A stretch of DNA of 64,000 nt from Halovenus rubra. GTDB taxonomy: Archaea; Halobacteriota; Halobacteria; Halobacteriales; Haloarculaceae. The position numbers and the translations under genes were made by a program. Below are positions 54,057-62,546 of the stretch, in pieces (position 1 is the stretch's first letter; every line of letters begins with the position of its first letter). The stretch lies in contig NZ_JAODIY010000008.1 of the NCBI RefSeq assembly GCF_026586665.1, positions 93,106 to 157,105 of the forward strand, written 5' to 3'. Below the pieces are notes generated by a model. It had not been told where the DNA came from, made no database searches, and saw only the letters and a program-made list of their open reading frames with translations.

Positions 54057-54706
54057 CGGACATCATCTCCGTACTCTCGCCAGACGTACTCCACCAACTT
54101 CTCACCATCTACACCGAGCATCTCCTCGGCTTCCTCCACCAGATAGGAGTCCTTCGCCATCTCCACATCGTCGTACTTGTAGAGGGTAGCGAAACCGAGT
54201 GCGGCTCCGTCGATGCCCTCGTAGTACCGACTGAACCCTTGCAGGTCTTCCTGCATCACCATCTGGACAGCCCACTCATCGAAGGGGTGGTTGACACCTG
54301 CTCGTGAGAGGATGATGTGCGCTCGGTAGAACTTCCAGACGTTTTCTGGACGCACCTTCTGGCCATCCCATCCCTCGCTGTAGTCGTTGGCTCGGCGCTC
54401 GGCAGGATGCTGGCGACCGTGTTGCAGGAGGAAGAACACCTCGTATCGCTCCCTCCTATCGTCGTCTGCATCTCGGGAATGAAGGGTGGTTCGGGCGCTC
54501 GTGCAGGGCGGGAAACTCGGTCGATGATGGAGATACCCCTTGTCCTTCTCGACATCCTCCCACGATTTCGAGCCTGTGTCGAGGCGCTCGTCTAAAGCGA
54601 GCGGTTGCCCTCCATCGGTTACGGCTTCCACTGTGTCTGTATCCACGCCCTCGTTGGACGCTTCCCTGTCCTCCTGATTGCCAGAGGCGTTGCTGTTCGT
54701 TGTCAT
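54053..54706 (-). CDS. Hypothetical protein coupled to the primase gene
   Basis: 217 residues, soluble and acidic. The N-terminal ~60 residues are disordered; from KSWEDVEKDKGYLHHRP on, the protein has FFLLQHGRQHPAERRANDYSEGW and WKFYRAHIILSRAGVNHPFDEWAVQMVMQED. No motif I can assign. It overlaps the primase start by four bases, so the two are translated together, and it may be a replication accessory factor. Confidence 0.6.
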   Translation of the reverse strand: MTTNSNASGNQEDREASNEGVDTDTVEAVTDGGQPLALDERLDTGSKSWEDVEKDKGYLHHRPSFPPCTSARTTLHSRDADDDRRERYEVFFLLQHGRQHPAERRANDYSEGWDGQKVRPENVWKFYRAHIILSRAGVNHPFDEWAVQMVMQEDLQGFSRYYEGIDGAALGFATLYKYDDVEMAKDSYLVEEAEEMLGVDGEKLVEYVWREYGDDVR

Positions 54707-55067
54707 AATTGACTACCTCACAAGTCAGACTCATCGCTCAAGAGCCGTCCTGAACAGTCCCACGACTGCCAGACCCACTGCTCAAACCACCGCTATATGG
54801 ATACCCTCAGCAGGAGAAGTGGCTACTCAGCGAGCAATACGTTTCTGACTTCCTTACACTATTATTAGTTAGTATTGTATATAAAGGTGGCGGCCAGTTC
54901 TAACCCGAATTTCTTGACACAGGAGCGTTATGAGGCCAGTTCTCTAGATGAACGTGGACACCAGATACTCTTAAACCCCACTGTGTTATCTATGCTGTCT
55001 GTCATTCAAAGAGGGGTGGTCTACCAGTCCCCTCACCCTCTCATATAATCCTATGACAATCGGGCGG
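54707..55067. other. Element non-coding segment with orphan plus-strand promoter
   Basis: 361 bases between the accessory gene and the integrase. A strong TATATAAA at about 54878-54885 faces right, with no protein frame of any length after it; a candidate for an RNA or for antisense transcription of the integrase end. The decamer GGCCAGTTCT occurs twice (54892-54901 and 54952-54961). Repeat copy c ends the segment. Confidence 0.4.
55041..55064 (-). repeat. Internal element repeat, copy c
   Basis: 24 bases, exact reverse complement of 53006-53029. It lies three bases beyond the integrase stop codon (complement of 55068-55070). An inverted repeat this close to a tyrosine recombinase gene is a candidate recombination site. 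Confidence 0.9.
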
Positions 55068-56081
55068 TCACATCGAGTCGAGGTACTCCCTCCGTTGCTC
55101 CATCTTCTCCTCCTCGGTCAGCTGGGAGTAGTGCTTTTCGAGGGTTTCGGGCGAGGAGTTCACACGGTCAGATACCACCTGCTTGGGTACGTCGTTTCGT
55201 AGCAGGTGGGTGATGGCTCCTCTCCGAATATCGTGAGGCGAGACGCTGGACGGACACTTGCTGGCGTGGGTGTAGGTCGCCGCCTCACAGGAGTTCGGGT
55301 CACGACCGTGCGGGCAATCCTGACCGTAGGCACACGGACGAGTTACGGCGTACACCATCTCTCGAATCTTCGAGCGATGCATCCGACCGTACCGAGTCGT
55401 GAACAGCGGCTTTCGTCCGTGGTCATCGGTCACGTCGTCGCGAGTCACGTCGATGTAGTCCTGCAACACTTCGCAGACGTCTTCCGAAAGGGCACAGATA
55501 CGCTCGCCCGACTGCTTGTTCTTCAGGTTGGTTTCGGTGTCGGGCCGATGCCGTATTTCGAGAGCCTGCTCATCTGCGTCGAAGTCGGAGACGTCGAGTG
55601 AGTGTGCGGCTCCCATCCGACAGCCGGTGTACCATAGCACGGTGAGGAGTGCGTGTCGCTTCGAGGCGTACTCGTACTTTCCGAGGTAGTCGAGGACTTG
55701 CTCTGCTCGCTCGGCTTCGAGGATGCTGTTACTGACCGCTTCCTCGTCTTCGACCGAGGGTATGAGCATCTTGTCGTGCAAGCCCTGCTCGACGCCGTCG
55801 ATGGATTCGAGGAACTTCACGAACACTCGCAGGGTCGAGAGTTGTCCCTTGAGGGTGATGGTCTTCAGGTTGCCGTCCTCCTTCCGCCAGAGCCGATACT
55901 CGTGGAGTGAGCGGGCCGTGAGTTCGTTGAGATTCGTGACGTCCTCTTCCTCACACCACTGGACGAACGGCTTGAGACGGTAGTGATAGCCCTGTAGCGT
56001 TGCTTCTGCAACCTCGTCACGCCGTTGTGCGAGGAACATCTCTTTCGCCTCTACGGGAGCGATGGGTTCGAGTTCTGCCAT
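55068..56081 (-). CDS. Tyrosine recombinase / integrase
   Basis: 337 residues from MAELEPIAPVEAKEMFLAQR; an upstream start at 56132 adds 17 residues and is less likely. SAM-like N-terminal core-binding domain (EVAEATLQGYHYRLKPFVQWCEEEDV), then the catalytic domain: Arg in TGCRMGAAHSL, His-x-x-Arg in SPHDIRRGAITHLL, and Tyr nucleophile in LEKHYSQL. An extra Cys-rich insert (CAYGQDCPHGRDPNSCEA) sits between. It lies just inside the right attachment site, as for tRNA-targeting haloarchaeal integrases. Confidence 0.92.
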   Translation of the reverse strand: MAELEPIAPVEAKEMFLAQRRDEVAEATLQGYHYRLKPFVQWCEEEDVTNLNELTARSLHEYRLWRKEDGNLKTITLKGQLSTLRVFVKFLESIDGVEQGLHDKMLIPSVEDEEAVSNSILEAERAEQVLDYLGKYEYASKRHALLTVLWYTGCRMGAAHSLDVSDFDADEQALEIRHRPDTETNLKNKQSGERICALSEDVCEVLQDYIDVTRDDVTDDHGRKPLFTTRYGRMHRSKIREMVYAVTRPCAYGQDCPHGRDPNSCEAATYTHASKCPSSVSPHDIRRGAITHLLRNDVPKQVVSDRVNSSPETLEKHYSQLTEEEKMEQRREYLDSM

Positions 56082-56170
56082 TGTTTGCTCTCCGCAGAAC
56101 ACCGGATTGTGGGTCGGGGAAGCGACGTCCAATCGCCCGACAGCACGTTATTTCCGCGTCGTCTTCCCCC

Positions 56171-56192
56171 GTTCAAATCGGGGAGGCGGCAT
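56171..56192 (+). repeat. Right attachment site (degenerate tRNA-Phe 3' end)
   Basis: It matches 51008-51029 in the tRNA except for one base (C17 to G), and the paired base in the T stem 5' to it (51007 G, here 56170 C) is changed in step so that the stem still pairs. This compensatory pair suggests that the right end derives from another functional tRNA-Phe rather than from random decay of this one. Confidence 0.75.
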
Positions 56193-56650
56193 GATTTTGC
56201 GGTTCGTTGCGCATTGACTGTATAGCGCCAGATTTCGGCAGGTACGCCCCCGCGAATCGCGGGGAGATTTGAACCGGCTCACGAACGCACCCTTCGCCGT
56301 CGGGCGTTTCAATACATTGCACGTACCGAGGCCCTTTCAGTCCTTCCCCCTGTTACGGAATGAATTGTAGAGAATTGGCTACTGTGAGTGGCTTTTTCGG
56401 GGGATTAGGATTTCAATGGTAGGCGTCTGTCCCGAAGTCAACCGCTCTCGCGTATCGGATGCACGCAAGTATCATGTGTTTCTCGGTCTGCCCTTTGGCG
56501 CAGTTCGTCTATGCGTTTGTTGTACTTCCGTTGAATCCGAGTTCCGACGCGGCAGGCACCTCACATCTCTACTGGTAGCAATAGCGCCCGTTTCGGCCAT
56601 CTCTTTCTTGAGTCCGAAAAGGTATGTTCTTGCTATTTGATTGCCTATTC
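56193..56650. other. Region right of the element, no gene found
   Basis: 458 bases between the right attachment site and the HhH-GPD-like gene. It contains a strong hairpin (CCCCGCG at 56248-56254, CGCGGGG at 56258-56264) followed by GATTTGAACCGG, the reverse complement of CCGGTTCAAATC, a tRNA-like T-loop fragment. It could be a relic of a second attachment event. No protein-coding frame is convincing. Confidence 0.4.
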
Positions 56651-57253
56651 ATGTCCTTTGACTTCTCGAAGTGGATAAACAAGTACGACGCTGTTGCACC
56701 CGACGAGAAGATACAGTATCGAGATAGTTCGGGCAATCTGAAAGAGGAAAAAGACCCGAAATTAGGGTCAATATCTCAAGCGTTTCAACAGCGAGGTTAC
56801 ATCTTACGTGAGGAACTTCGTCAAATCGGGCGGTGGAAAGCGGGGGGTCGAATTGACCATCACCTGAAAAAGAACAACCAGACGTTCGTAGAGCGCCGTA
56901 GCAAAGTCGCGTTTCAGAGTTCAGCCGACGAAGACAAAGTGAACGCTCTCACTGAATTGAAAGGCGTCCGTGTCCCTGTCGCGTCTACTATCATGACAAT
57001 GGCCGACCCGACACGATACGCGGTTTTGGACTATCGGGCGTTTCGTGCCCTCGGAGCCGCCATTCCTCAACTGCTGAACCCGCAGAATTATCACCAGTAT
57101 ATCGAGTTCATGGATGGTTTCCAAGACTATGGGACAGACCCGAGTGCTTACTCTTTCTATCTGAATCAAGTACGGAATATCGCACAACAAGAGGGAATAA
57201 CACCGCGAGAAGTAGATATGGCTCTGTGGGCGTTTGATAAGCACCAGACGTAA
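56651..57253 (+). CDS. HhH-GPD-like DNA glycosylase-fold protein
   Basis: 200 residues from MSFDFSKWINKYDAVA. The helix-hairpin-helix segment LTELKGVRVPVASTIMTMADPTRYAVLDYRAFRALG ends in the acidic residue of the HhH-GPD motif (VLDYRAFRAL). A basic ILREELRQIGRWKAGGRIDHHLKKN precedes it. Short members of this fold without an Fe-S loop appear beside mobile elements and restriction systems. A repair or defence role is possible but unproven. Confidence 0.6.
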   Translation: MSFDFSKWINKYDAVAPDEKIQYRDSSGNLKEEKDPKLGSISQAFQQRGYILREELRQIGRWKAGGRIDHHLKKNNQTFVERRSKVAFQSSADEDKVNALTELKGVRVPVASTIMTMADPTRYAVLDYRAFRALGAAIPQLLNPQNYHQYIEFMDGFQDYGTDPSAYSFYLNQVRNIAQQEGITPREVDMALWAFDKHQT

Positions 57254-57415
57254 TCACGTTACTTCTGCGAGCCGGTAGCGAGGCGAGAGACGGCAAGTTG
57301 ATTTTTCCACGCATTGTTCATAGGATTATGATTCCCTACAATTATCAGTAGTCGCTAGTTGAACTTTTCGTATTCAGATCTATTCCTGAAACAAAACAGG
57401 GGTGAAATCAGTAGT

Positions 57416-58774
57416 TCAGAACCACGGACTCTCGTTGAGTACTTTACTGTGTTCTGATAGGTTCACGACCGACGCCGTTTCGATGCCCTTTGAATCATCG
57501 ACGATCGAGCCGAGGAAGTAGTTGGCTTCGAAGTACAGATCCTCATCTTCATCGCCCTGCTCATCTGCAATCAAATTCGACACCTGCCACATGTTGTACA
57601 GCAGCACGGCGTAGTTGACGATGATTGCCCTGACGTGTTCCTCGGTTGAGGCGCACTGCGGCAGGAATCGGTGCTTGATAACCCGGTATTTTGTCTCCAC
57701 AACCCACCGTCTACGGTAGTAGGCTGCTAGTCGTTCGGCACCGAACTTTTCAGGATCGATATTCGAGTAGAACGTCGTCCAGTCCTCTCGCGGGTGATCT
57801 GGTTCACCGGCACGACGACTCGCTCGCTTCTCTGACGGAAGTACCCACAGGTAATCCTCGTCAGGCCACTCTCCGACGCCCCATTCACGCGATCGGTACG
57901 GATCATTGAGGGAGATTGCGGCATCTTTCAGTGTGTCGATCGCATCGGCCTTCTCCTGTGCCTTCATGACAAAACCAACGTCGTAGTCGTCGCAAACCTT
58001 CCGAACCTTCGTCTTGTAGAACCCGCTATCCAAATACACCCTGTCGATATCGAATTTCGTGTTCGCGTAGGTGAACAGCTTCCGCATGGCGAGATGGGAG
58101 TTCTTCCGCTTCTGTACCGGAATCGCTGCGAGTGTCATCGGCATCCTGTCACCGACAATAGAAAGTGTCGCGTACTGCCACGCATGTGAGAAGTTCCGAC
58201 CGGGCTTTGTGCCACTGATCCCGCTACTCGCCTCAGGATCACCGTAGGTCGGCCAGTCCGTGATATCGATTGCGACCTCAGTCATCCCGCCGAAATCGAC
58301 GTAATCCTGTGCCAGCCGATACAACGCCGCATGGCACACGATGAACATCTCCATTACCTGCTTTTTCTCCATCGGCCAGATTCGATAGAACAGCGAGGAC
58401 GAATCTGCCACGTCTTTACCGTGGTTCCACGGTTTGATTTCCATCGCGTCGGCTGCCTGATTTGGTTGGCAACCCCATCGACCAGCTGCGGCGAGGATCT
58501 TCAGGAGATCGTCTTTGGAGTACTTCACGCCTTCGCCACGGTCAAGCTTGATGAACGGGAAGATGTACTGGCGGAGCTTGCGGCTGATCCGCTTTACTTC
58601 GGGCAGACCCCCACCGTCAAACGTGACTTGCGGCGGCTCTGCGAACCAGTCTTCGTACTCGGTGCCCTGCATCTGAATTATCACGTCTTGTTTCACGCGA
58701 GAAAAGTAGTCTGCCCAACTTGGCACACCTTCCTCAATCCGGTCCCTGATGCGTCCTACCGTGGACTGGCTCAC
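57416..58774 (-). CDS. DDE-superfamily transposase
   Basis: 452 residues, full-length-looking, of a haloarchaeal insertion sequence. First catalytic Asp in EVAIDITDWPTYGD, second in RVYLDSGFYK, and the Glu within the YYRRRWVVETKYRVIKHRF (Y-R-W-x-x-E-x-x-Y/K) signature of IS4-like/DDE_Tnp_1 enzymes. I could not pin down terminal inverted repeats or the target duplication by eye. It probably separates the integrated-element side from the AT-rich biosynthetic operon. Confidence 0.88.
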   Translation of the reverse strand: MSQSTVGRIRDRIEEGVPSWADYFSRVKQDVIIQMQGTEYEDWFAEPPQVTFDGGGLPEVKRISRKLRQYIFPFIKLDRGEGVKYSKDDLLKILAAAGRWGCQPNQAADAMEIKPWNHGKDVADSSSLFYRIWPMEKKQVMEMFIVCHAALYRLAQDYVDFGGMTEVAIDITDWPTYGDPEASSGISGTKPGRNFSHAWQYATLSIVGDRMPMTLAAIPVQKRKNSHLAMRKLFTYANTKFDIDRVYLDSGFYKTKVRKVCDDYDVGFVMKAQEKADAIDTLKDAAISLNDPYRSREWGVGEWPDEDYLWVLPSEKRASRRAGEPDHPREDWTTFYSNIDPEKFGAERLAAYYRRRWVVETKYRVIKHRFLPQCASTEEHVRAIIVNYAVLLYNMWQVSNLIADEQGDEDEDLYFEANYFLGSIVDDSKGIETASVVNLSEHSKVLNESPWF

Positions 58775-59258
58775 CGAATCGTGGATGTTCAGCGACTCGC
58801 AGAACCCGCTGGTGTACTTTGATTTCGTAGCCAGTGTTCGCTGACCATTCGGACTGAGATGCAGATATATATATATAGATGTTCAGGGATTCTATCGGAT
58901 CGAACTTGTCGGAGAAGTCGTTTTCTGTCCTGATTGACGGCGTGTAATGACCTCGAATTGTTGTTCTGCCGACAACATCTGCTAGCGACTCGCTAAATCT
59001 ACTGTTGGTCTTGTCAACGAGTATCACTTTGAGCGATGGAATACGCTCAACCTGTAGGTCAAGCCTGTCGTAGAATTCGTCGTAGGTTTCTGGTGCTACG
59101 GGGAGATCGGCGAGTTTCAGTACGTCATTTCTCGGCGGCGTTGCGCTCCAGATGTCATGTTTCACGTTTGGCCACCAGCACAGGATGGTTGTTAATAAAA
59201 TGTAGTAAACTAGGCTGAAAGTGAAAACGATGCAGCCAATGGGCCCGTAGATAAGCAC
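58734..59258 (-). pseudogene. Probable gene remnant disrupted by the insertion sequence
   Basis: A frame from a GTG at 59258 that begins with a membrane helix (LIYGPIGCIVFTFSLVYYILLTTILCWWP) and continues LADLPVAPETYDEFYDRLDLQVERIPSLKVILVDKTNSRF before running into the transposase gene. The end of the frame (from about SEWSANTGY) is probably insertion-sequence DNA. An upstream stop at 59259-59261 and the low-quality start suggest a remnant. The shape recalls a membrane-anchored protein. The family is not recognised. Confidence 0.35.
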
Positions 59259-59385
59259 CTAGATGAATTTCATCGGCCGTATGAGCCCGTAGTCCAAGCG
59301 GCCTGCCCCAAGCCCCGATTAGGAATTCCCTGTAATTTTTATCGATAGGCGCTTAACTGAGCTATAACACTCATAGGTGACATAG

Positions 59386-59769
59386 TTGAAATTCTCCGTT
59401 GGCGTTGATATAGAAAACACGGAACGGTTCCCAAACAATGATGCGGGATCTAGTGATAGATTTCTAGATAAAGTATTCACAGATGCTGAGTTAGAATATT
59501 GTTTTAATAAAGAGAAACCTTCTCAGCATCTTGCTGGGCGATTCGCTGCAAAAGAAGCTGGTTTCAAAGCTTTAGAACAAATTGAATCAGTAAATAGAGT
59601 TCATATCACACAGATAGAAGTTATCCAGACAGGGGGTTATGGCCCCCCCGAAATTACCGGTCCTGGCATGAATAGTATAAACAGTTCTCTCAGTATATCA
59701 CATACTACAGACAAAGCAATCGCATTTGTTATGATGTTTGAACAGGATGGTGAATATAATGCCCGGTGA
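59386..59769 (+). CDS. acpS: Holo-ACP synthase-like phosphopantetheinyl transferase
   Basis: 127 residues from a TTG start, with GGTGA eight bases upstream. AcpS motifs: VGVDIENTERF (Asp8) and GRFAAKEAGFKALEQI (Glu57, Lys61), which bind Mg2+ and CoA in known AcpS. It moves 4'-phosphopantetheine from CoA to a carrier-protein serine. The expected partner is the carrier domain encoded at 61359. It overlaps the adenylation-enzyme gene by 11 bases. AcpS-type enzymes are rare in archaea, and the gene is AT-rich like its neighbours. Confidence 0.88.
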   Translation: MKFSVGVDIENTERFPNNDAGSSDRFLDKVFTDAELEYCFNKEKPSQHLAGRFAAKEAGFKALEQIESVNRVHITQIEVIQTGGYGPPEITGPGMNSINSSLSISHTTDKAIAFVMMFEQDGEYNAR

Positions 59770-61366
59770 AACCGAAGTCCTCGGCGAAGGATTTGTTGAT
59801 TCTTGGCAAAGGTATCCACAACAAACGGCTCTCGTAGTTGACGATGATAATTTCACCTATGCAGACCTTGGAACACGCTCCCTGGCCGTCAAGGAAATAC
59901 TAAACTCAGAAGAAATCTCTAATACGAAAAATGTCGGTCTGTTAACTGGGAAGAACATTGGTGCGTACGTGGGGATACTTGGTACACTTTTCGCCGGCAA
60001 AGCGTATGTTCCAATGAAGCCCGATCATCCAATCGAACGTAACAAGGAGATATTAGAAAACTCCAGTATAGATACGATTTTGATTGATCATGCTGGAGTT
60101 GAAAATTTGCAGGCTCTTCTCCGAGAAGTGGATGTCTCTATCACCGTCGGAACTCTACCTTCAGTTGACGACGATCAACGGGAAGACCTTGGGAAATTGA
60201 CTGATTCTGAAACAATCAACATCGCAATACCCCCAACTACAAATAAGGATCCTGATACAGATATTCTACCTGATATTTCTTCAAAAGAAACAGCGTATAT
60301 ACTGTTCACATCTGGCAGTACCGGTCGTCCCAAGGGAGTGCCTATTACTCATCAAAACGTTAGATCATATTTGAAACACACCTGGAGAACATATGATTTT
60401 AATTCGTCTGACCGTTTTTCACAATTTTTTGACCTTACATTTGATTTGAGCGTACACGATATGTTTGTGTGCTGGGGCGTAGGAGGCAGTCTACACGTGA
60501 TTCCTGAGGAAAACAAAATGGCCCCCGGTCAATTCATAAATGACCGTGAGATAACAGTCTGGTTTACAGTTCCGTCAACGGCAATGTTTATGTCACAATT
60601 CGGTCAACTGAAACCGAGCACCTATCCGGAATTGCGCTATAGTTTCTTCTGTGGTGAGGCATTATCGGGCCGGTTAGCGTCCATGTGGCAAAAGGCTGCT
60701 CCTAATTCTATAGTTGAAAATTTGTATGGTCCGACGGAAGCAACAATTGCGACGGCACGCTACCGGTGGCAACCTGACGAGTCGATAGAATATTGCGAGA
60801 ATGGAATCACACCTATAGGAGAGGTATTCCCACATCAGCAGCGAGAGATTGTCAGTCGAGATGGCGATATTGTTGAGCAAGGAAAAGAAGGCGAGCTCTA
60901 TATTGCTGGCCCTCAAGTGTTTGATGGGTATATAGAACGTCCACAAGCCAACGAAGAATCGTTTACCGAGATCGGTGGAACTAGATGGTACCGGACAGGC
61001 GATTTAGTTAGAAAAGATGACGACGGCCGCCTCCACTTTATTAGTCGAATCGATAATCAGATTCAAATTCGAGGCCACCGAGTAGAACTTCTGGAAATTG
61101 AAGCCACGATCCGAGATATTGTTGAATCTGAAATGGTGGCTGCCGTCGGTTGGCCTGTTGAGGAGGGGATCGCCCAGTCAATTCAAGCATTCATTGTTCC
61201 AGAGGAAGAGATTAGTCCTAAAGAAGTAATCCAAGAATGCGAAACCGAACTGCCGGATTATATGGTTCCGAAAGAGATCCATCTTATTGAAGAAATGCCT
61301 TTGAATGTAAACGGGAAGATTGATAGAACACAGCTAAGGACTAGTCTTTCAGAAAGTCATGAGTGA
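59759..61366 (+). CDS. Amino-acid adenylation enzyme (stand-alone A domain)
   Basis: 535 residues from ATG 59759. All core NRPS/DltA-like motifs are present: A3 YILFTSGSTGRPKG, A4/specificity FDLTFDLSVHDMF, A5 NLYGPTEATI, A6/A7 GELYIAGPQVFDGY...WYRTGDLV, A8 RIDNQIQIRGHRVELLEIE and A10 NVNGKIDR with the catalytic lysine. It activates an amino acid as AMP ester and loads it on the neighbouring carrier protein. The FDLSVHDMF pattern is DltA/NRPS-like, but the amino acid cannot be read by eye. The gene overlaps both neighbours by 8-11 bases. Confidence 0.9.
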   Translation: MPGETEVLGEGFVDSWQRYPQQTALVVDDDNFTYADLGTRSLAVKEILNSEEISNTKNVGLLTGKNIGAYVGILGTLFAGKAYVPMKPDHPIERNKEILENSSIDTILIDHAGVENLQALLREVDVSITVGTLPSVDDDQREDLGKLTDSETINIAIPPTTNKDPDTDILPDISSKETAYILFTSGSTGRPKGVPITHQNVRSYLKHTWRTYDFNSSDRFSQFFDLTFDLSVHDMFVCWGVGGSLHVIPEENKMAPGQFINDREITVWFTVPSTAMFMSQFGQLKPSTYPELRYSFFCGEALSGRLASMWQKAAPNSIVENLYGPTEATIATARYRWQPDESIEYCENGITPIGEVFPHQQREIVSRDGDIVEQGKEGELYIAGPQVFDGYIERPQANEESFTEIGGTRWYRTGDLVRKDDDGRLHFISRIDNQIQIRGHRVELLEIEATIRDIVESEMVAAVGWPVEEGIAQSIQAFIVPEEEISPKEVIQECETELPDYMVPKEIHLIEEMPLNVNGKIDRTQLRTSLSESHE

Positions 61367-62546
61367 GTATTCGATTGAAAAATTCGTACACGATACAATT
61401 GACACAGACGAACAAATAGATGATGATACTAATCTGATTGAGTCTGGTTTATTAGATTCGTTAGATTTCCTCAAGCTTATTTCAGCAATAGAGGCAGAGT
61501 ACGGGATTACAGTGGATTTTGATGAGATTGACCCTAACGAACTAACTCGTTTCGATAACCTTGTAAGTAGTTGCGAGAGATTGGTTACTGAAAAATCAGA
61601 AGTGAAGACTAAGAAGGTATCTTCCAGTGAGGATATTGCCGAGATAATATTCATCGGAAATGGGAGGCCGATGCGAAAGGTATTATCGGAAGTGGAAGAC
61701 AGGCCTGAAATTCAATTCACCGAACTTTACACCGATGAGAGTAGCGATTCAGAAATTGTTCAATACGCAAATAGTTTAGATATAGAGGTGCAAAATACTC
61801 AAAATCTACTATCTTCCGGTCCCGATTATTTTAGCAGTCCCCCAGACTACATTTTTAACGTGAACTCAACCGTTATATTTCCAGAAGAATTGCTTACTGA
61901 GCCTAAAGAAGGTTGTGTCAATTTACACCCGGGTAGGCTACCAGAGTACGCTGGACTACATACACATCAGTGGGCATTGATAAACGACGAAGAGGAGTTC
62001 GGAGCGACTCTTCATTGGATGACCAAGGAGATAGACGCAGGAGATATAATTTATAGGGAGACATTTCCTATTGAAGAAGACGATAATGGACTCAAATTAT
62101 TTTTAAGGTCAATCGATTCTGGAACGGAACTCGTCAAGAGAGCTCTTAAGCAAATCGAAAAAAACGAGAAGCTACCAAGTCAACCACAGGACACTAGCCG
62201 GAGACGGGTGTATCGGTCGAAAGATATTCCCGACGGAGAGATCGACTGGTCTCTAAAGACACGTGAAGTGTATAATTTTGTCCGAGCAGCCGACTACGGA
62301 CCTTTTCAGAGTCCAACGTATGATCCCTACACACAGATAGACGGAACAGAAGTAATTATGCGAAATGTCAAGACTGCGAATATAGATGGGCTGCCTCCGG
62401 GCCAGATTCGAATCTTAAGAGGTTCACTGTATATCGGAACAGGAGATGGAGCAGTTGAAATCATCAAGACAGAAATTAATGGTAATTCGATGGCTGGAAC
62501 TGATGTTACAAATAAACTGAAATTAGAGTCTGGGATGGAAATATGA
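61359..62546 (+). CDS. Acyl carrier protein fused to N-formyltransferase
   Basis: 395 residues. Residues ~1-80 are a carrier domain: LIESGLLDSLDFLKLISAIEAEYGITVDF with the phosphopantetheine Ser34 in DSLD. Residues ~95-395 are a formyltransferase fold: NLHPGRLPEYAGLHTHQW (Asn188, His190) and GATLHWMTKEIDAGDII (Asp226), the N/H/D catalytic set of Met-tRNA and sugar formyltransferases with the same His-to-Asp spacing. A C-terminal domain (EIDWSLKTREVYNFVRAADYGPFQSP) follows. It would hold the aminoacyl group and N-formylate it. I know of no characterised protein with exactly this fusion. Confidence 0.85.
   Translation: MSEYSIEKFVHDTIDTDEQIDDDTNLIESGLLDSLDFLKLISAIEAEYGITVDFDEIDPNELTRFDNLVSSCERLVTEKSEVKTKKVSSSEDIAEIIFIGNGRPMRKVLSEVEDRPEIQFTELYTDESSDSEIVQYANSLDIEVQNTQNLLSSGPDYFSSPPDYIFNVNSTVIFPEELLTEPKEGCVNLHPGRLPEYAGLHTHQWALINDEEEFGATLHWMTKEIDAGDIIYRETFPIEEDDNGLKLFLRSIDSGTELVKRALKQIEKNEKLPSQPQDTSRRRVYRSKDIPDGEIDWSLKTREVYNFVRAADYGPFQSPTYDPYTQIDGTEVIMRNVKTANIDGLPPGQIRILRGSLYIGTGDGAVEIIKTEINGNSMAGTDVTNKLKLESGMEI

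Larger units (their letters stand above)
51008..56192. mobile_element. Integrative element in tRNA-Phe (~5.2 kb)
   Basis: Bounded by the 3' end of tRNA-Phe (left, 51008-51029) and a near-copy of it (right, 56171-56192). It carries a tyrosine integrase at the right end transcribed inwards, RNase HI, a PrimPol-like primase-polymerase, and unknown genes, and part of it (52.0-53.0 kb) is AT-rich. No capsid, spike, ATPase or conjugation gene was seen, so this is a small plasmid-like or satellite element rather than a full provirus. The tRNA gene is left intact. Confidence 0.8.

Noticed and set aside
56281..56420. CRISPR-like repeat (GTTTCAATAC)
   Set aside because: It occurs once only, with no regularly spaced copies and no cas genes.
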